Of a stretch of 64,000 bases of DNA, positions 44,207 through 54,510 are shown piece by piece. The notes under the pieces were generated by a model. The model was given only the letters and a program-made list of their open reading frames with translations, ran no database searches and was not told the origin of the DNA. Within the stretch, counting starts at the first letter, position 1; each line of letters begins with the position of its first letter. Source of the stretch: Sphingobacterium sp. SRCM116780 (lineage in GTDB: Bacteria; Bacteroidota; Bacteroidia; Sphingobacteriales; Sphingobacteriaceae); the NCBI RefSeq assembly GCF_021442025.1, contig NZ_CP090446.1, positions 620,001 through 684,000 on the forward strand. The letters are read 5' to 3'. Position numbers and translations under genes: made by a program.

Positions 44207-44214
44207 TAACTTTG
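44207..44214 (+). promoter_or_regulatory. -7 box of the sufS promoter
   Basis: TAACTTTG matches TAnnTTTG and lies 26 bp before the TTG start codon of sufS. No good TTG is seen 19-20 bp upstream, so the -33 element is weak. Confidence 0.55.
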
Positions 44215-44239
44215 TTTAAATCATTGAGCAAAAGAAAAA

Positions 44240-45463
44240 TTGAAAAATTTCGATATAAACAAAATTAGAGCAGATTTCCCAATCTTAAAAAGAGAAGTCA
44301 ATGGCAAGCCCTTAGTGTATTTTGATAATGGAGCAACAACGCATAAACCACAGTCTGTGATCGATGCCATTAGCCATTATTATTCAGATATGAATAGTAA
44401 TGTGCACCGCGGTGTTCATTATTTAAGCCAGATTTCTACGGATGCTTTTGAGGAGACAAGACGCAATGTTCAAGCATTTATACATGCGAAATATGATCAT
44501 GAAATTATCATCACCACGGGAACAACCCACAGTATTAACATTATTGCGACTTGTTTTGGAAAGCAAAATATTTCTGCTGGTGATGAGATCATTATTTCTG
44601 CAATGGAACACCACTCAAATATCGTCCCTTGGCAAATGATTTGTGAAGAAAAAGAGGCTAAATTGAAGGTGATTCCTATGAATGAAAAAGGAGAATTGGA
44701 TATAGAAGCTTATAAGACTTTGTTTTCTGACAAGACGAAAATTGTTGCCCTTACCTATGTTTCGAATTCTTTAGGGACAATCAATCCGGTTAAAGAGATG
44801 ATTGCAATCGCACATATGCATCAAGTACCTGTTTTATTAGATGCAGCTCAAGCTATTCAACATATTAAAATAGATGTTCAGGATCTGGATGTTGATTTCC
44901 TAGCCTTCTCTGGTCATAAAATGTATGGACCTACAGGTGTTGGTGTTTTATATGGAAAAGAAGCGGCCCTAAATGCAATCCCACCTTATCAAGGAGGGGG
45001 TGACATGATTAAGGAGGTGACTTTTGAAAAAACAATTTATAACGACTTACCGTTCAAATTTGAAGCAGGTACACCTAATATTGAAGCTGGTATTTGTTTG
45101 AATGCCGCCATTTCTTATATCAATGAAATTGGTCTTGAACAAATTGCTGCTTATGAAGAGGAGTTGTTAGCCTATGCTCAAGAACAGTTGGCTACTGTAC
45201 CAGGCATTCGTTTTATTGGTACTGCGGCGTATAAAAGCTCTGTTATTTCTTTTCTAATTGATGGCACTCATCCCTATGATGTTGGTGTCATATTAGACAA
45301 GTTGGGGATTGCTGTTCGTACAGGACATCATTGTGCACAACCTGTCATGGATCAGTTTGGAATTCCAGGAACAATTCGCGCTTCTTTGGCTATGTACAAT
45401 ACAAAAGAGGAAGTAGATATATTAGTTGCTGGCTTGAAAAGAGCTACAAGTATGTTAGTTTAA
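44240..45463 (+). CDS. sufS: Cysteine desulfurase (SufS-type)
   Basis: A 407-aa PLP enzyme that mobilises sulfur from cysteine for Fe-S cluster assembly. It begins at a TTG codon (MKNFDINKIRADFPIL), as no ATG fits and the promoter box is 26 bp upstream. PLP lysine K227 is in SGHKMYG; the catalytic cysteine C365 is in RTGHHCAQP, the SufS (group II) pattern. DAAQAIQHI binds PLP. SufE follows 17 bp later, so the two form a SufSE pair. Other suf genes are not in the window. Confidence 0.96.
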   Translation: MKNFDINKIRADFPILKREVNGKPLVYFDNGATTHKPQSVIDAISHYYSDMNSNVHRGVHYLSQISTDAFEETRRNVQAFIHAKYDHEIIITTGTTHSINIIATCFGKQNISAGDEIIISAMEHHSNIVPWQMICEEKEAKLKVIPMNEKGELDIEAYKTLFSDKTKIVALTYVSNSLGTINPVKEMIAIAHMHQVPVLLDAAQAIQHIKIDVQDLDVDFLAFSGHKMYGPTGVGVLYGKEAALNAIPPYQGGGDMIKEVTFEKTIYNDLPFKFEAGTPNIEAGICLNAAISYINEIGLEQIAAYEEELLAYAQEQLATVPGIRFIGTAAYKSSVISFLIDGTHPYDVGVILDKLGIAVRTGHHCAQPVMDQFGIPGTIRASLAMYNTKEEVDILVAGLKRATSMLV

Positions 45464-45480
45464 AAAATTATAAAATAGGA

Positions 45481-45900
45481 ATGACGATTAACGAAATACA
45501 AGATGAATTAATTGATGATTTCTCTTTCTTTACAGATTGGATGGAAAAATATGAATACATCATTCAACTGGGAAAAGAAGTTCCATTAATAGACGAAGAA
45601 CATAAAAAAGATGATTATATTATCAAAGGATGCCAATCGAAAGTTTGGTTGTTTCCTGAGGTAAAAGAAGGAAAAGTGTATTTCACAGCAGACAGTGATG
45701 CGATTATTACAAAAGGACTGGTTAGCTTAATGGTAAAGGTATTGTCTGGTCATACAGCGAAAGAAATTGTGGATGCTAATTTATATTTTATCGATAAAAT
45801 TGGACTCAATGAACATCTTTCTCCAACTCGAGCAAATGGATTGTTGTCCATGATCAAGCAAATGAAATTATATGCACTAGCGTTACAGGCGAGGGGGTAG
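45481..45900 (+). CDS. sufE: SufE-type sulfur acceptor
   Basis: A 139-aa protein from the ATG at 45481 (MTINEIQDELIDDFSFF). The sulfur-accepting cysteine C51 is in IIKGCQSKVWL, the SufE signature. The C-terminal helix ends in MIKQMKLYALALQARG. SufE takes persulfide from SufS and passes it to the SufBCD scaffold. It is co-transcribed with sufS. Confidence 0.96.
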   Translation: MTINEIQDELIDDFSFFTDWMEKYEYIIQLGKEVPLIDEEHKKDDYIIKGCQSKVWLFPEVKEGKVYFTADSDAIITKGLVSLMVKVLSGHTAKEIVDANLYFIDKIGLNEHLSPTRANGLLSMIKQMKLYALALQARG

Positions 45901-45903
45901 GAA

Positions 45904-45937
45904 GGTTAGATTGTTAGAAAGGTTAATTGGTTAGAAA
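45904..45937 (+). repeat. 17-bp tandem repeat after sufE
   Basis: GGTTAGATTGTTAGAAA (45904-45920) is followed directly by GGTTAATTGGTTAGAAA (45921-45937), 14 of 17 bases identical. It begins 4 bp after the sufE stop. It may be a remnant of a repeat element or simple slippage. Confidence 0.5.
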
Positions 45938-45960
45938 GAACTTGTTAACCGTTATAAAAC

Positions 45961-45998
45961 AAAAATCCCAATCTGAATAATTCAGATTGGGATTTTTG
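45961..45998. terminator. Bidirectional terminator between sufE and odhB
   Basis: Stem AAAAATCCCAATCTGAA against TTCAGATTGGGATTTTT with flanking A- and T-runs, between the convergent genes. Confidence 0.85.
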
Positions 45999-46016
45999 TT
46001 TTTATATCTGTTGTTA

Positions 46017-47246
46017 TTATACTTCTAATAATAAACGAGCAGGATCTTCTAGTAATTGTTTAACACGTACCAAGAAGCTTACTGACTCGCGACCATCGAT
46101 GATACGGTGATCATAAGATAAAGCGATGTACATCATTGGGCGGATAACTACTTGACCATTCTCAGCGATTGGGCGTTGAATGATATTGTGCATCCCTAAG
46201 ATTGCTGACTGAGGTGCATTGATAATTGGAGTTGACATCATCGAACCAAATACACCACCATTGGTGATTGTAAATGTACCACCAGTCATTTCATCAATCG
46301 TTAATTTATTATCACGAGCTTTAACAGCTAAAGCGCCAATTCCTTTTTCGATTTCGTGTAATGACATTGATTCCGCATTACGAAGAACAGGAACAACCAA
46401 TCCTTTAGGAGCAGAAACTGCGATTGAAATATCTGCAAAATCAGAATATACCAACTCATTTTCTTCAATTCGAGCATTTACAGCAGGCCATTCTTTTAAT
46501 GCTGTTGTCACTGCTTTTGTGAAAAATGACATGAATCCAAGACCTACACCATGTTTCTCTTTGAACGAATCTTTGTATTTAGCACGTAAATCCATGATTG
46601 GTTGCATGTTTACTTCGTTAAACGTTGTTAACATAGCTGTTTCATTTTTTACAGCAACTAAACGTTTAGCAATTGTTTTACGTAAAGAAGTCATTTTTTC
46701 ACGACGTTCGTTGCGTGCACCAGCTACAGCAACTGGAGCTTCTGCTTTTGGAGCCTCTTTTACTGGAGCAGCTACTTTTGCAACTACCTGAGCTTTTTCA
46801 GCATCTTCTTTTGTAATACGACCTTCTTTTCCAGTTCCTTTGATGGAAGTAGGATCAATTCCTTTTTCTCTTAAAATTTTTGCGGCAGCAGGAGATGCTG
46901 TACCAGCAGCATAAGAATCTGGGTTTTCATCAGCAGCACTATTTGCTGCAGGAGCAGCAGTTTTCTCTTCAGAAGCAACGGCAGCAGGTTTTGCATCACC
47001 TGCAGGAGCACCACCTTCTTCGATAGTACATACTACAGCACCGATTTCTAAAGTATCACCTTCTTGAGCAATAATTCTTAAGATACCCGCTTTTTCAGCT
47101 GGCAATTCAAAAGTTGCTTTATCAGATTCCAATTCAGCGATATTCTCGTCCATTTCAACGTAATCGCCATCTTGTTTCAACCATTGTGAAAGAGTTACCT
47201 CAGTAATGGATTCACCTACGGTTGGTACTTTAATTTCTAAGCTCAT
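46017..47246 (-). CDS. odhB: 2-oxoglutarate dehydrogenase E2 (dihydrolipoyl succinyltransferase)
   Basis: A 409-aa E2 subunit. The N-terminal lipoyl domain (about 1-76) carries the lipoyl lysine in [13 protein letters not shown]. An Ala/Pro-rich linker is followed by the E3/E1-binding domain (about 117-153; [33 protein letters not shown]) and a catalytic domain with [10 protein letters not shown] and the catalytic [13 protein letters not shown]. It transfers succinyl groups to CoA. It lies 64 bp after odhA in the same direction. Confidence 0.97.
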   Translation of the reverse strand: MSLEIKVPTVGESITEVTLSQWLKQDGDYVEMDENIAELESDKATFELPAEKAGILRIIAQEGDTLEIGAVVCTIEEGGAPAGDAKPAAVASEEKTAAPAANSAADENPDSYAAGTASPAAAKILREKGIDPTSIKGTGKEGRITKEDAEKAQVVAKVAAPVKEAPKAEAPVAVAGARNERREKMTSLRKTIAKRLVAVKNETAMLTTFNEVNMQPIMDLRAKYKDSFKEKHGVGLGFMSFFTKAVTTALKEWPAVNARIEENELVYSDFADISIAVSAPKGLVVPVLRNAESMSLHEIEKGIGALAVKARDNKLTIDEMTGGTFTITNGGVFGSMMSTPIINAPQSAILGMHNIIQRPIAENGQVVIRPMMYIALSYDHRIIDGRESVSFLVRVKQLLEDPARLLLEV

Positions 47247-47310
47247 ATATAATGTTCTTTACAGACAATTGCGTCTTTTTGTAGAAGACGCAATTGGATA
47301 AAAATTGTTT

Positions 47311-50049
47311 TTATTCGAATGATTTATTTAAAATTTCAGCTTGTTGTGCTACGTGTTGTTTCATGTAACCTGTAGCGGTACTTCCACTCTCTTTGCGAGA
47401 AACAACTCCAGTGAATGCAATTGTTGTATTCATTAATTTGCGACAGTAGAAAGGCCAAGCACCCATGTTCTCGTTTTCTTCTTGTACCCAAAGAAATTCG
47501 GTTGCTTTGTTGTATTTTTTACGGATTGTTTTCAATTGCTCTTCTGGAATAGGGAACAATTGCTCCAATCTCACTAGAGCGATATCTTTGCGTTTATCCG
47601 TCTCTTGTTTTTCTAATAAATCGTAATATACTTTACCAGAGCAGAATAATACACGTTTTACATCTTTCGCGCTTACATTTGCATCGTCGATTACCTCTTG
47701 GAAAGTTTTTGATGTAAAATCTTTTAAAGGTGATACTACTCTTGGATGACGTAATAATGATTTTGGTGTAAAAGCAACTAATGGTTTACGGAATTCACGA
47801 ACTTGTTGACGACGTAATAAGTGAAAATAGTTTGCTGGTGTTGTACAATTCGCTAAGATTAAGTTTTCATTCGCACACAATTCTAAGAATCTTTCGATAC
47901 GAGCAGAAGAATGTTCTGGACCTTGACCTTCCATACCGTGAGGTAATAACATCACTAGACCATTCGAACGTTTCCATTTCGTTTCAGCAGAAGATAAGTA
48001 TTGATCCACTATAATTTGTGCACCATTGTAGAAATCTCCGAATTGTGCTTCCCAAATAGTCAAAGCATGTGGGTTAGCAGATGCGTAACCATATTCAAAA
48101 CCTAATACAGCATATTCAGATAACAATGAATTAAAGATCGAGAATTTGTCTCCACCAGTAATATTTGCTAAAGGTGTATAAGTCTCTTCTGAATTTTCTA
48201 ACGTTAGAACCGCATGTCTGTGGGAAAATGTACCACGTTGTACATCTTGACCAGAGATACGAACACGACCACCTTCGTTTAATAAAGTAGCATAAGCCAT
48301 TAATTCGCCCATTGCCCAATCGTAAGAATCTTTTTCAATCATCTTTGCACGATCTTCAAACAAGCGTGATATTTTACGGAAGAACGCTTTATCTTTAGGA
48401 AGTGTTGTAATTTCTTTTGCTAATTGCAAAAATAGCTTATCCGAAACATTTGTTTTTACTGGCGTGAATGATTCACCTTTTTTAGCAGGACGTAAACCTT
48501 TCCAAGCACCAGAAAACATTGGAGTTTCCTCTGTTAAGTTGACTACTTCTTTAGATTCTTCTAATTTTTCTTGAAGAACAGCTTTGAATTCTTTCTCGAT
48601 CTTTTTTGAATAAGCTTCATCAATACTTCCTTCATCAATCAATTTTTTAGCATAAACTTCTTTTGGATTAGGATGCTTTTCGATTATTTTATACAATAAA
48701 GGTTGCGTGAACTTAGGTTCATCAGCCTCATTGTGACCAAATCTTCTATAACATAGCAAGTCAATGAAAACATCAGTTTTGTATTTTTGACGATATTCAA
48801 CTGCTAGTTTGATCGCATATACTAAAGCTTCAGCATCGTCACCATTCACATGGAATACTGGAGATGAAGTAATTTTTGCCACATCTGTACAGTAAGTACC
48901 CGAACGTGCATCCTTATAATTTGTTGTAAAGCCAATTTGGTTGTTGATGACAATATGGATTGTACCACCAGTTTTGTAGCCATCCAATTTTGACATTTGT
49001 GTTACTTCATACACAACACCTTGTCCAGCAATAGCAGCATCACCATGAATAGCAATAGGAGCGATTTTAGAAGAATCTCCTTCGTATTTCATGTCAATTT
49101 TTGAACGGACTAAACCTTCCACAATTGGATCTACTGTTTCTAAGTGAGAAGGGTTAGGCGCTAAACTTAAATGGATCGTTTTTCCATCATTTGTTTTTAC
49201 ATCCGTAGAATAACCCAAGTGATATTTCACATCACCACCGAAGTTTATTTCTGGATCTTCTGCATAGGTTTTACCTTCAAATTCTGAGAATACCGTTTTG
49301 TAAGGTTTGCCCATGATATTTGTTAATACGTTTAAACGACCACGGTGAGCCATACCGATAACAAACTCTTGAATTCCTAATTCCGAACCTTTTTCGATAA
49401 CGGCATCTAAAGCAGGGATTAAACTCTCTGCACCTTCAAGAGAAAAGCGTTTCTGACCTAAAAATTTAGTTCCTAAAAAACTCTCAAAAGCAACAGCATG
49501 GTTTAATTTATCTAAGATTCTTTTCTTGATGTCTAAAGAGTATGTCGGTTTGTTGCGGTCAGCCTCCATACGATCCTGTAACCATTTAATTTTTTCAGGG
49601 TTACGGATATATTTGAATTCTGCACCAATAGAACGGCAGTACGTATCTTCAATTAATTGTCTAATATCTTGTAATTTGGCAGGACCTAAACCAACTTCAA
49701 CACCTGCGTTAAAGATGGTGTTCATGTCAGATTCAGAAAGGCCAAATGTTTCTAATTCTTTTCCAGGGTAATATTTGCGACGCTCACGTACTGGATTTGT
49801 ATGTGTAAATAAATGACCACGGTCTCTGTAGCCATTAATCATGTTCAATACATTTATTTCCTTTAGAACATGGTCTGGTGTTGCATCTGAAGAAATACCA
49901 ACACTTTCACCTGTGTTTTGACCAAAATCAAAACCTTCAAAAAATTTTTGCCAGCCAAAATCTACGGATTCTGGATCTTGTTTGTACGCTTGATATAACC
50001 CGTCGATATAGCTCGAATCAGCGTTACTCAAATATGTAAGTTTGTCCAT
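47311..50049 (-). CDS. odhA: 2-oxoglutarate dehydrogenase E1
   Basis: A 912-aa thiamine-diphosphate enzyme of the TCA cycle. It has the E1 N-terminal segment (YIDGLYQAYKQDPESVDFGWQKFFEGFDFG), a TPP-binding domain with AHRGRLNVLTNIMGKP and HGDAAIAGQGVVYE, CYRRFGHNEADEP, and a transketolase-like C-terminal half (GQDVQRGTFSHRHAV, LLPHGMEGQGPEHSSAR). E1 decarboxylates 2-oxoglutarate and passes succinyl to OdhB. The order E1-E2 on one strand is the usual pair. E3 is not in the window. Confidence 0.98.
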   Translation of the reverse strand: MDKLTYLSNADSSYIDGLYQAYKQDPESVDFGWQKFFEGFDFGQNTGESVGISSDATPDHVLKEINVLNMINGYRDRGHLFTHTNPVRERRKYYPGKELETFGLSESDMNTIFNAGVEVGLGPAKLQDIRQLIEDTYCRSIGAEFKYIRNPEKIKWLQDRMEADRNKPTYSLDIKKRILDKLNHAVAFESFLGTKFLGQKRFSLEGAESLIPALDAVIEKGSELGIQEFVIGMAHRGRLNVLTNIMGKPYKTVFSEFEGKTYAEDPEINFGGDVKYHLGYSTDVKTNDGKTIHLSLAPNPSHLETVDPIVEGLVRSKIDMKYEGDSSKIAPIAIHGDAAIAGQGVVYEVTQMSKLDGYKTGGTIHIVINNQIGFTTNYKDARSGTYCTDVAKITSSPVFHVNGDDAEALVYAIKLAVEYRQKYKTDVFIDLLCYRRFGHNEADEPKFTQPLLYKIIEKHPNPKEVYAKKLIDEGSIDEAYSKKIEKEFKAVLQEKLEESKEVVNLTEETPMFSGAWKGLRPAKKGESFTPVKTNVSDKLFLQLAKEITTLPKDKAFFRKISRLFEDRAKMIEKDSYDWAMGELMAYATLLNEGGRVRISGQDVQRGTFSHRHAVLTLENSEETYTPLANITGGDKFSIFNSLLSEYAVLGFEYGYASANPHALTIWEAQFGDFYNGAQIIVDQYLSSAETKWKRSNGLVMLLPHGMEGQGPEHSSARIERFLELCANENLILANCTTPANYFHLLRRQQVREFRKPLVAFTPKSLLRHPRVVSPLKDFTSKTFQEVIDDANVSAKDVKRVLFCSGKVYYDLLEKQETDKRKDIALVRLEQLFPIPEEQLKTIRKKYNKATEFLWVQEENENMGAWPFYCRKLMNTTIAFTGVVSRKESGSTATGYMKQHVAQQAEILNKSFE

Positions 50050-50225
50050 CTATTTGAAAAAAATATGAATGCGTCAAAGTTAGGAATAAAAATACAGTTT
50101 TAGGTACTGTAATTGATTATTTTAGTGACGAATTTCACGAATTTATAAATTCCTTTGTGGTTTTATAAACTGCAAAATTTATGTCTAGATAACTTTGTTT
50201 GGTTTTTAATTATCCAGAATGGACA

Positions 50226-51494
50226 TTAATTTATTTGACTCAAAAATTCATCTGGTACTTGAATACCTTGTGGGTAATGGGTCTGAATTAATTTTTGCCA
50301 ATCTATGGGTGCATTTTCTCGTTCACTGGTGCCAACACCTGCAATATGAGACCAATTTCCATAATTAGAAGCAGGGGTATAATCGAAGATATTTTGTTCA
50401 AACCAGTAGGCACCCTTCAGCCAATTTATATTATATTCTTGAACAAGATAGCTGGAAACAATAATCCGAGCAAAATAAGGTAGATATCCTGTTTTTTGAA
50501 GTAATAACATGCTCTGATTGACAAAATCATTCTCCGTTTCTCCAAATCTCCACTTATCAAAAAGTAATTGATCATTTTTACTCATGATGTGTTCTTTTTT
50601 AAATCCTTTTTCTTTAAAAAATACATTTGGATATTTTTTTAGCATAAATCTAAAATAATCTCTCCAAAGTAACATATCGATAAGCTTATCAAAGCGTTTG
50701 TTCTTTTTGCCATTCTCCAGCTTCTTAATTTCATGATAAAGTCTTATGGGAGATAAAGAACCTAGTGCAATAAAAGGAGATAATAAGGTATAATCATGTT
50801 CAGAGCCACGAGGATCATTTAGAACAGTTTGCATCATTTCAAGGGCTAAATCTTCTCCACCTGTAATGAATTTATTTTTTACACGTGCTGTTTCTTCAGG
50901 ACTGTATCCCAAGTCTTCTAAAGTTGGAAGGGATGTTTTCTCCAAATGTGGAGGAGTCATGAAATTGTTTGGATAGGCAGCCACAGATCTTACAAAACTT
51001 TCTCTTTCTATTTTCTTTTTGAAAATTGCAAATGAATTTGGAATATCACGAACGGGAAAAGGAAGATCTTCTTTATGATACAGTGTGTGTCCGATAATGT
51101 GCTTTAAATTAATCTTACTTTTCCATAGTTCGGTTTCAACACGCTCAGAAATAGAGGTTTCTCGATAAGCAACTTCACGATGGTGGTACACCTCATCTAC
51201 CTGATACTTTTGGGCAATACGAGGAATGATATCCTCAGGATGCCCAATATAGATCATTAAATCACTTCCTAATGATAATAGTTTTTCTTTTAAAGCTTTT
51301 ACTGTTTCTAATTGGAAAGCTGCTCTTATCGCATTAGTATTTAAGAAATCATATTGATTTTTAGCATAATATCTAGGGTCAAAACAAAAGACAGGAATGA
51401 TGAAAGAACTTTTTGAGGACGCTTCTAAAAATACTTCATTATCATGAAGTCTCAAGTCATTTCTAAACCAAATCAGTGCGGCCCTTTTTTCCAT
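50226..51494 (-). CDS. Cryptochrome/photolyase family protein (DASH-like)
   Basis: A 422-aa photolyase-superfamily protein. The N-terminal alpha/beta domain binds an antenna chromophore (ALIWFRNDLRLHDNEVFLEA, PVFCFDPR). The C-terminal half binds FAD and damaged DNA (LLWRDYFRFMLKKY, NWLKGAYWFEQNIFDYTPASNYGNWSHIAGVG). DLPFPVRDIPNSFAIFKKKIE is typical of the DASH group, which repairs pyrimidine dimers in single-stranded DNA. It is a single gene upstream of the odh operon. Confidence 0.9.
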   Translation of the reverse strand: MEKRAALIWFRNDLRLHDNEVFLEASSKSSFIIPVFCFDPRYYAKNQYDFLNTNAIRAAFQLETVKALKEKLLSLGSDLMIYIGHPEDIIPRIAQKYQVDEVYHHREVAYRETSISERVETELWKSKINLKHIIGHTLYHKEDLPFPVRDIPNSFAIFKKKIERESFVRSVAAYPNNFMTPPHLEKTSLPTLEDLGYSPEETARVKNKFITGGEDLALEMMQTVLNDPRGSEHDYTLLSPFIALGSLSPIRLYHEIKKLENGKKNKRFDKLIDMLLWRDYFRFMLKKYPNVFFKEKGFKKEHIMSKNDQLLFDKWRFGETENDFVNQSMLLLQKTGYLPYFARIIVSSYLVQEYNINWLKGAYWFEQNIFDYTPASNYGNWSHIAGVGTSERENAPIDWQKLIQTHYPQGIQVPDEFLSQIN

Positions 51495-51695
51495 ACAGGT
51501 GTAATTTTTATATTATTTGCTAAAATAAGCGTATAGGAGTTACAAATATAAAGCTTATAAGTTGCTTTGTTGAGATTATTGATATATTGACAAAAAAAGG
51601 ACAATAAATAAGTCGATAAAAAACACAATAGTATTAAACCTTGATGCAACTTATTTGTTTATTATAGAGAAAGAAGAAATTTGAATGGTATATTC

Positions 51696-52565
51696 ATGGA
51701 AGTATTAATAACAGGCTTAAATACTTATTTAGGAAGAAGAGCAGTCAGTCATCTTAATTCTAACGAATTTAAGGTAACAGGATTAGTTCGAAATTTGAAT
51801 CTCTTCAATATGCGGTTGAAAGAACCAATAACGGCTAGCTTGTTTGAAATGGATTTATTAAAGGCGAACAATCAGTTCAATGATTTTTCTTTGAAAAATT
51901 TAGATCTGGGAATTTACTTTACACAAGTTCCGCAACTCAATGATCAACTCAATATGCAAATTGAGCTGATGTCTCTTCGAAGTTTTATTCAAATATGTAA
52001 GCAAAATTCTTGTAATCGAATTGTTTATATTGCTCAGTTAATTGATTCTTTTTACATCAATGCTATTCAAAACGTATTTGAAGAATTCAGAATAAAATAT
52101 ACGATTGTTTTAAAAAGTAGTGCCGTTGGTAAGGGAACTATTTTAAGTGATATTTTTGAAAAACTAGCTAAAAGTAAATTTATTCCTTATTGGAGATTTA
52201 TTGGCAATTTGAAATTTCGACCTATACCTTTATTGGATGTATATCGGTGGATTCAGACAATGCCATGGAATGATAATTTCATTAGTGAAGTCATTTATCT
52301 GGGAGGAGAGGAGACATTAGATTATAAACAACTTTTTTCCCGTTACATGCAAGTGTATCATCCTGATCGAGCATATCGTACATTCTCTATTAATAAATGG
52401 ATGGTGAAATTAGCGTATACCAGATTTTATAATATCCATAAAGAAAATTTTGATGAGTTTAGACGTATTATGAGATACGAATCAGATGTGGATAACACGA
52501 CCTGGTCTAAAAAAGCTGATTTTACTTTTACTGCCATGAATCAGAGTTTGTTGATTGATCAATAA
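51696..52565 (+). CDS. NmrA/atypical short-chain dehydrogenase-like protein
   Basis: A 289-aa protein from the ATG at 51696 (MEVLITGLNTYLGRRAVSHL). The Rossmann turn TGLNTYLG lacks the middle glycine of the usual TGxxGxxG loop. Further features are a NAD(P)-fold second strand (GLVRNLN) and IVYIAQ near the middle. No YxxxK catalytic pair is seen, so it may bind a nucleotide without classical SDR activity. It lies 53 bp or more upstream of the UbiD gene in the same direction, suggesting a shared unit. Confidence 0.7.
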   Translation: MEVLITGLNTYLGRRAVSHLNSNEFKVTGLVRNLNLFNMRLKEPITASLFEMDLLKANNQFNDFSLKNLDLGIYFTQVPQLNDQLNMQIELMSLRSFIQICKQNSCNRIVYIAQLIDSFYINAIQNVFEEFRIKYTIVLKSSAVGKGTILSDIFEKLAKSKFIPYWRFIGNLKFRPIPLLDVYRWIQTMPWNDNFISEVIYLGGEETLDYKQLFSRYMQVYHPDRAYRTFSINKWMVKLAYTRFYNIHKENFDEFRRIMRYESDVDNTTWSKKADFTFTAMNQSLLIDQ

Positions 52566-52642
52566 GACAATTAAGCGGTTTTACACTTTTTCCTGCCGAT
52601 TATTCTGCTAAATTTGTAATGGAACAATTTGAATGCAGGTAT

Positions 52643-54481
52643 ATGGGATATAAAAGTTTAACGGAATGTGTTGTAGATTTAGAACAACATGGACATCTGA
52701 TTCGGATCAAGGAAGAAGTAGATCCTTATCTGGAAATGGCAGCCATTCATATGCGTGTATTTGATGTAGAAGGCCCTGCTCTCTATTTTGAAAATATAAA
52801 AGGTTCGAACTTTCCTGCAGTCTCTAATCTTTTCGGAACATTGGATCGCGCTAAGTTTATGTTTAGAGATACCTTGGATCATATTAAAAAATTGGTTGAC
52901 GTTAAAATGGATCCTTCCGCAGTTTTAAAAAATCCGTTGAAATATATCAGTTCTTCTGCCGTAGCTTTAGGTGCTTTACCTTGGAAGAAGCAGGGCAATG
53001 CTCCTATATTATATGGGAAAACAACAATAAGCAAATTGCCTCAAATTGTGAATTGGCCAATGGATGGGGGGGCTTTTGTGACCATGCCTCAAGTATATAC
53101 GGAAGACATCACAAAACCTGGAATTATGCAAGCTAATTTAGGGATGTATCGTATTCAATTGTCTGGAAACGATTATATTCCAGATAAAGAAATTGGCTTA
53201 CATTATCAATTACATCGTGGAATTGGTATTCATCAACAAAAGGCGAATGAATTAGGAAGACCTTTAAAAGTGAGCATTTTTGTTGGGGGGCCTCCTTCAC
53301 ATCCACTTTCTGCAGTGATGCCCTTACCTGAAGGGTTGTCAGAAATGATATTTGCAGGAGCACTAGGTAATCGTAGGTTTCGTTATTTTTATGACAAGGA
53401 AGGATTCTGCATTTCTGCAGATGCAGATTTTGTTATTACGGGAACTGTTTACCCAAACCAAACGAAGCCTGAAGGGCCCTTTGGAGATCATATTGGTTAT
53501 TATAGTTTGACACACCCATTTCCATTGATGCAAGTACATAATGTGTATTATAAGAAAAATCCTATTTGGTCGTTTACTGTTGTGGGACGTCCCCCACAAG
53601 AGGATACTAGCTTTGGAAATTTAATTCATGAAATCACAGGTGCAGCAATACCAAAAGAAATCAATGGCTTAAAAGCTGTGCATGCGGTGGATGCAGCAGG
53701 TGTTCATCCCTTATTATTTGCCATTGGCAGAGAAAGCTACACTCCTTATCAAAAAGTAGATCGTCCTCAAGAGATTTTAACAATTGCCAATCAAGCGTTA
53801 GGAAAGAACCAATTGAGTTTGGCTAAATATGTATTCATTGCTGCTACGGAAGATAATCCAGAACTTGATATTCATGATGTTTCTGATTTCTTTACACATA
53901 TGTTAGAACGGATTGATCTTTCTAGAGATCTACATTTTCATACCAACACGACGATAGATACATTGGATTATTCTGGAGATGGGTTAAACGCGGGATCTAA
54001 AGTTGTTTTTGCTGCTGCAGGTTCAAAGAAAAGGGTATTAAATACTGAAATTCCTTTAGGGTTATCTATTCCAAGGCCCTTTAATCATATTAAAATGGCA
54101 TTACCTGGAATTCTGATTGTAGATGGTGCAGTTTTCACAACCTATGAACAAGAGGAAATCATATTGAAAAACTGGTGTGATGCGATGAAGGATATAAATT
54201 TTGAAGGTATTCAAATGATTGTGTTGGCTGATGATGCAGCCTATACTGCTGCAAATGAAAATAACTTTGTTTGGGTAACCTTTACCCGTTCAAATCCTGC
54301 ATATGATATCTATGGTGTCCGTAGTTTTACGCAATATAAACATTGGGGATGTCGTGGACCTGTTATTATAGACGCCAGACGTAAGCCACACCATGCTCCA
54401 GATCTAATTAAAGATCCTGCTGTAGAGAAGCGTGTAGATGCCTTAGGTGCAAAAGGCGGATCATTGTATGGTATTATCTAA
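52643..54481 (+). CDS. UbiD-family decarboxylase (possibly MqnL of the futalosine pathway)
   Basis: A 612-aa UbiD-family protein from the ATG at 52643 (MGYKSLTECVVDLEQHGHLI); an ATG at 52619 would add 8 residues, and a TAAATTTG box at 52609-52616 sits too close to it. UbiD features include GRPPQEDTSFGNLIHEIT, KPEGPFGDHIGYY, and the prFMN-site region. UbiD enzymes use prenylated FMN to decarboxylate aromatic acids. With mqnC in this genome, a role as MqnL (decarboxylation of 1,4-dihydroxy-6-naphthoate) is plausible. The exact substrate is not provable here. Confidence 0.8.
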   Translation: MGYKSLTECVVDLEQHGHLIRIKEEVDPYLEMAAIHMRVFDVEGPALYFENIKGSNFPAVSNLFGTLDRAKFMFRDTLDHIKKLVDVKMDPSAVLKNPLKYISSSAVALGALPWKKQGNAPILYGKTTISKLPQIVNWPMDGGAFVTMPQVYTEDITKPGIMQANLGMYRIQLSGNDYIPDKEIGLHYQLHRGIGIHQQKANELGRPLKVSIFVGGPPSHPLSAVMPLPEGLSEMIFAGALGNRRFRYFYDKEGFCISADADFVITGTVYPNQTKPEGPFGDHIGYYSLTHPFPLMQVHNVYYKKNPIWSFTVVGRPPQEDTSFGNLIHEITGAAIPKEINGLKAVHAVDAAGVHPLLFAIGRESYTPYQKVDRPQEILTIANQALGKNQLSLAKYVFIAATEDNPELDIHDVSDFFTHMLERIDLSRDLHFHTNTTIDTLDYSGDGLNAGSKVVFAAAGSKKRVLNTEIPLGLSIPRPFNHIKMALPGILIVDGAVFTTYEQEEIILKNWCDAMKDINFEGIQMIVLADDAAYTAANENNFVWVTFTRSNPAYDIYGVRSFTQYKHWGCRGPVIIDARRKPHHAPDLIKDPAVEKRVDALGAKGGSLYGII

Positions 54482-54510
54482 CTGTGTGGTAGAATGCAAT
54501 AGTGATCCTG

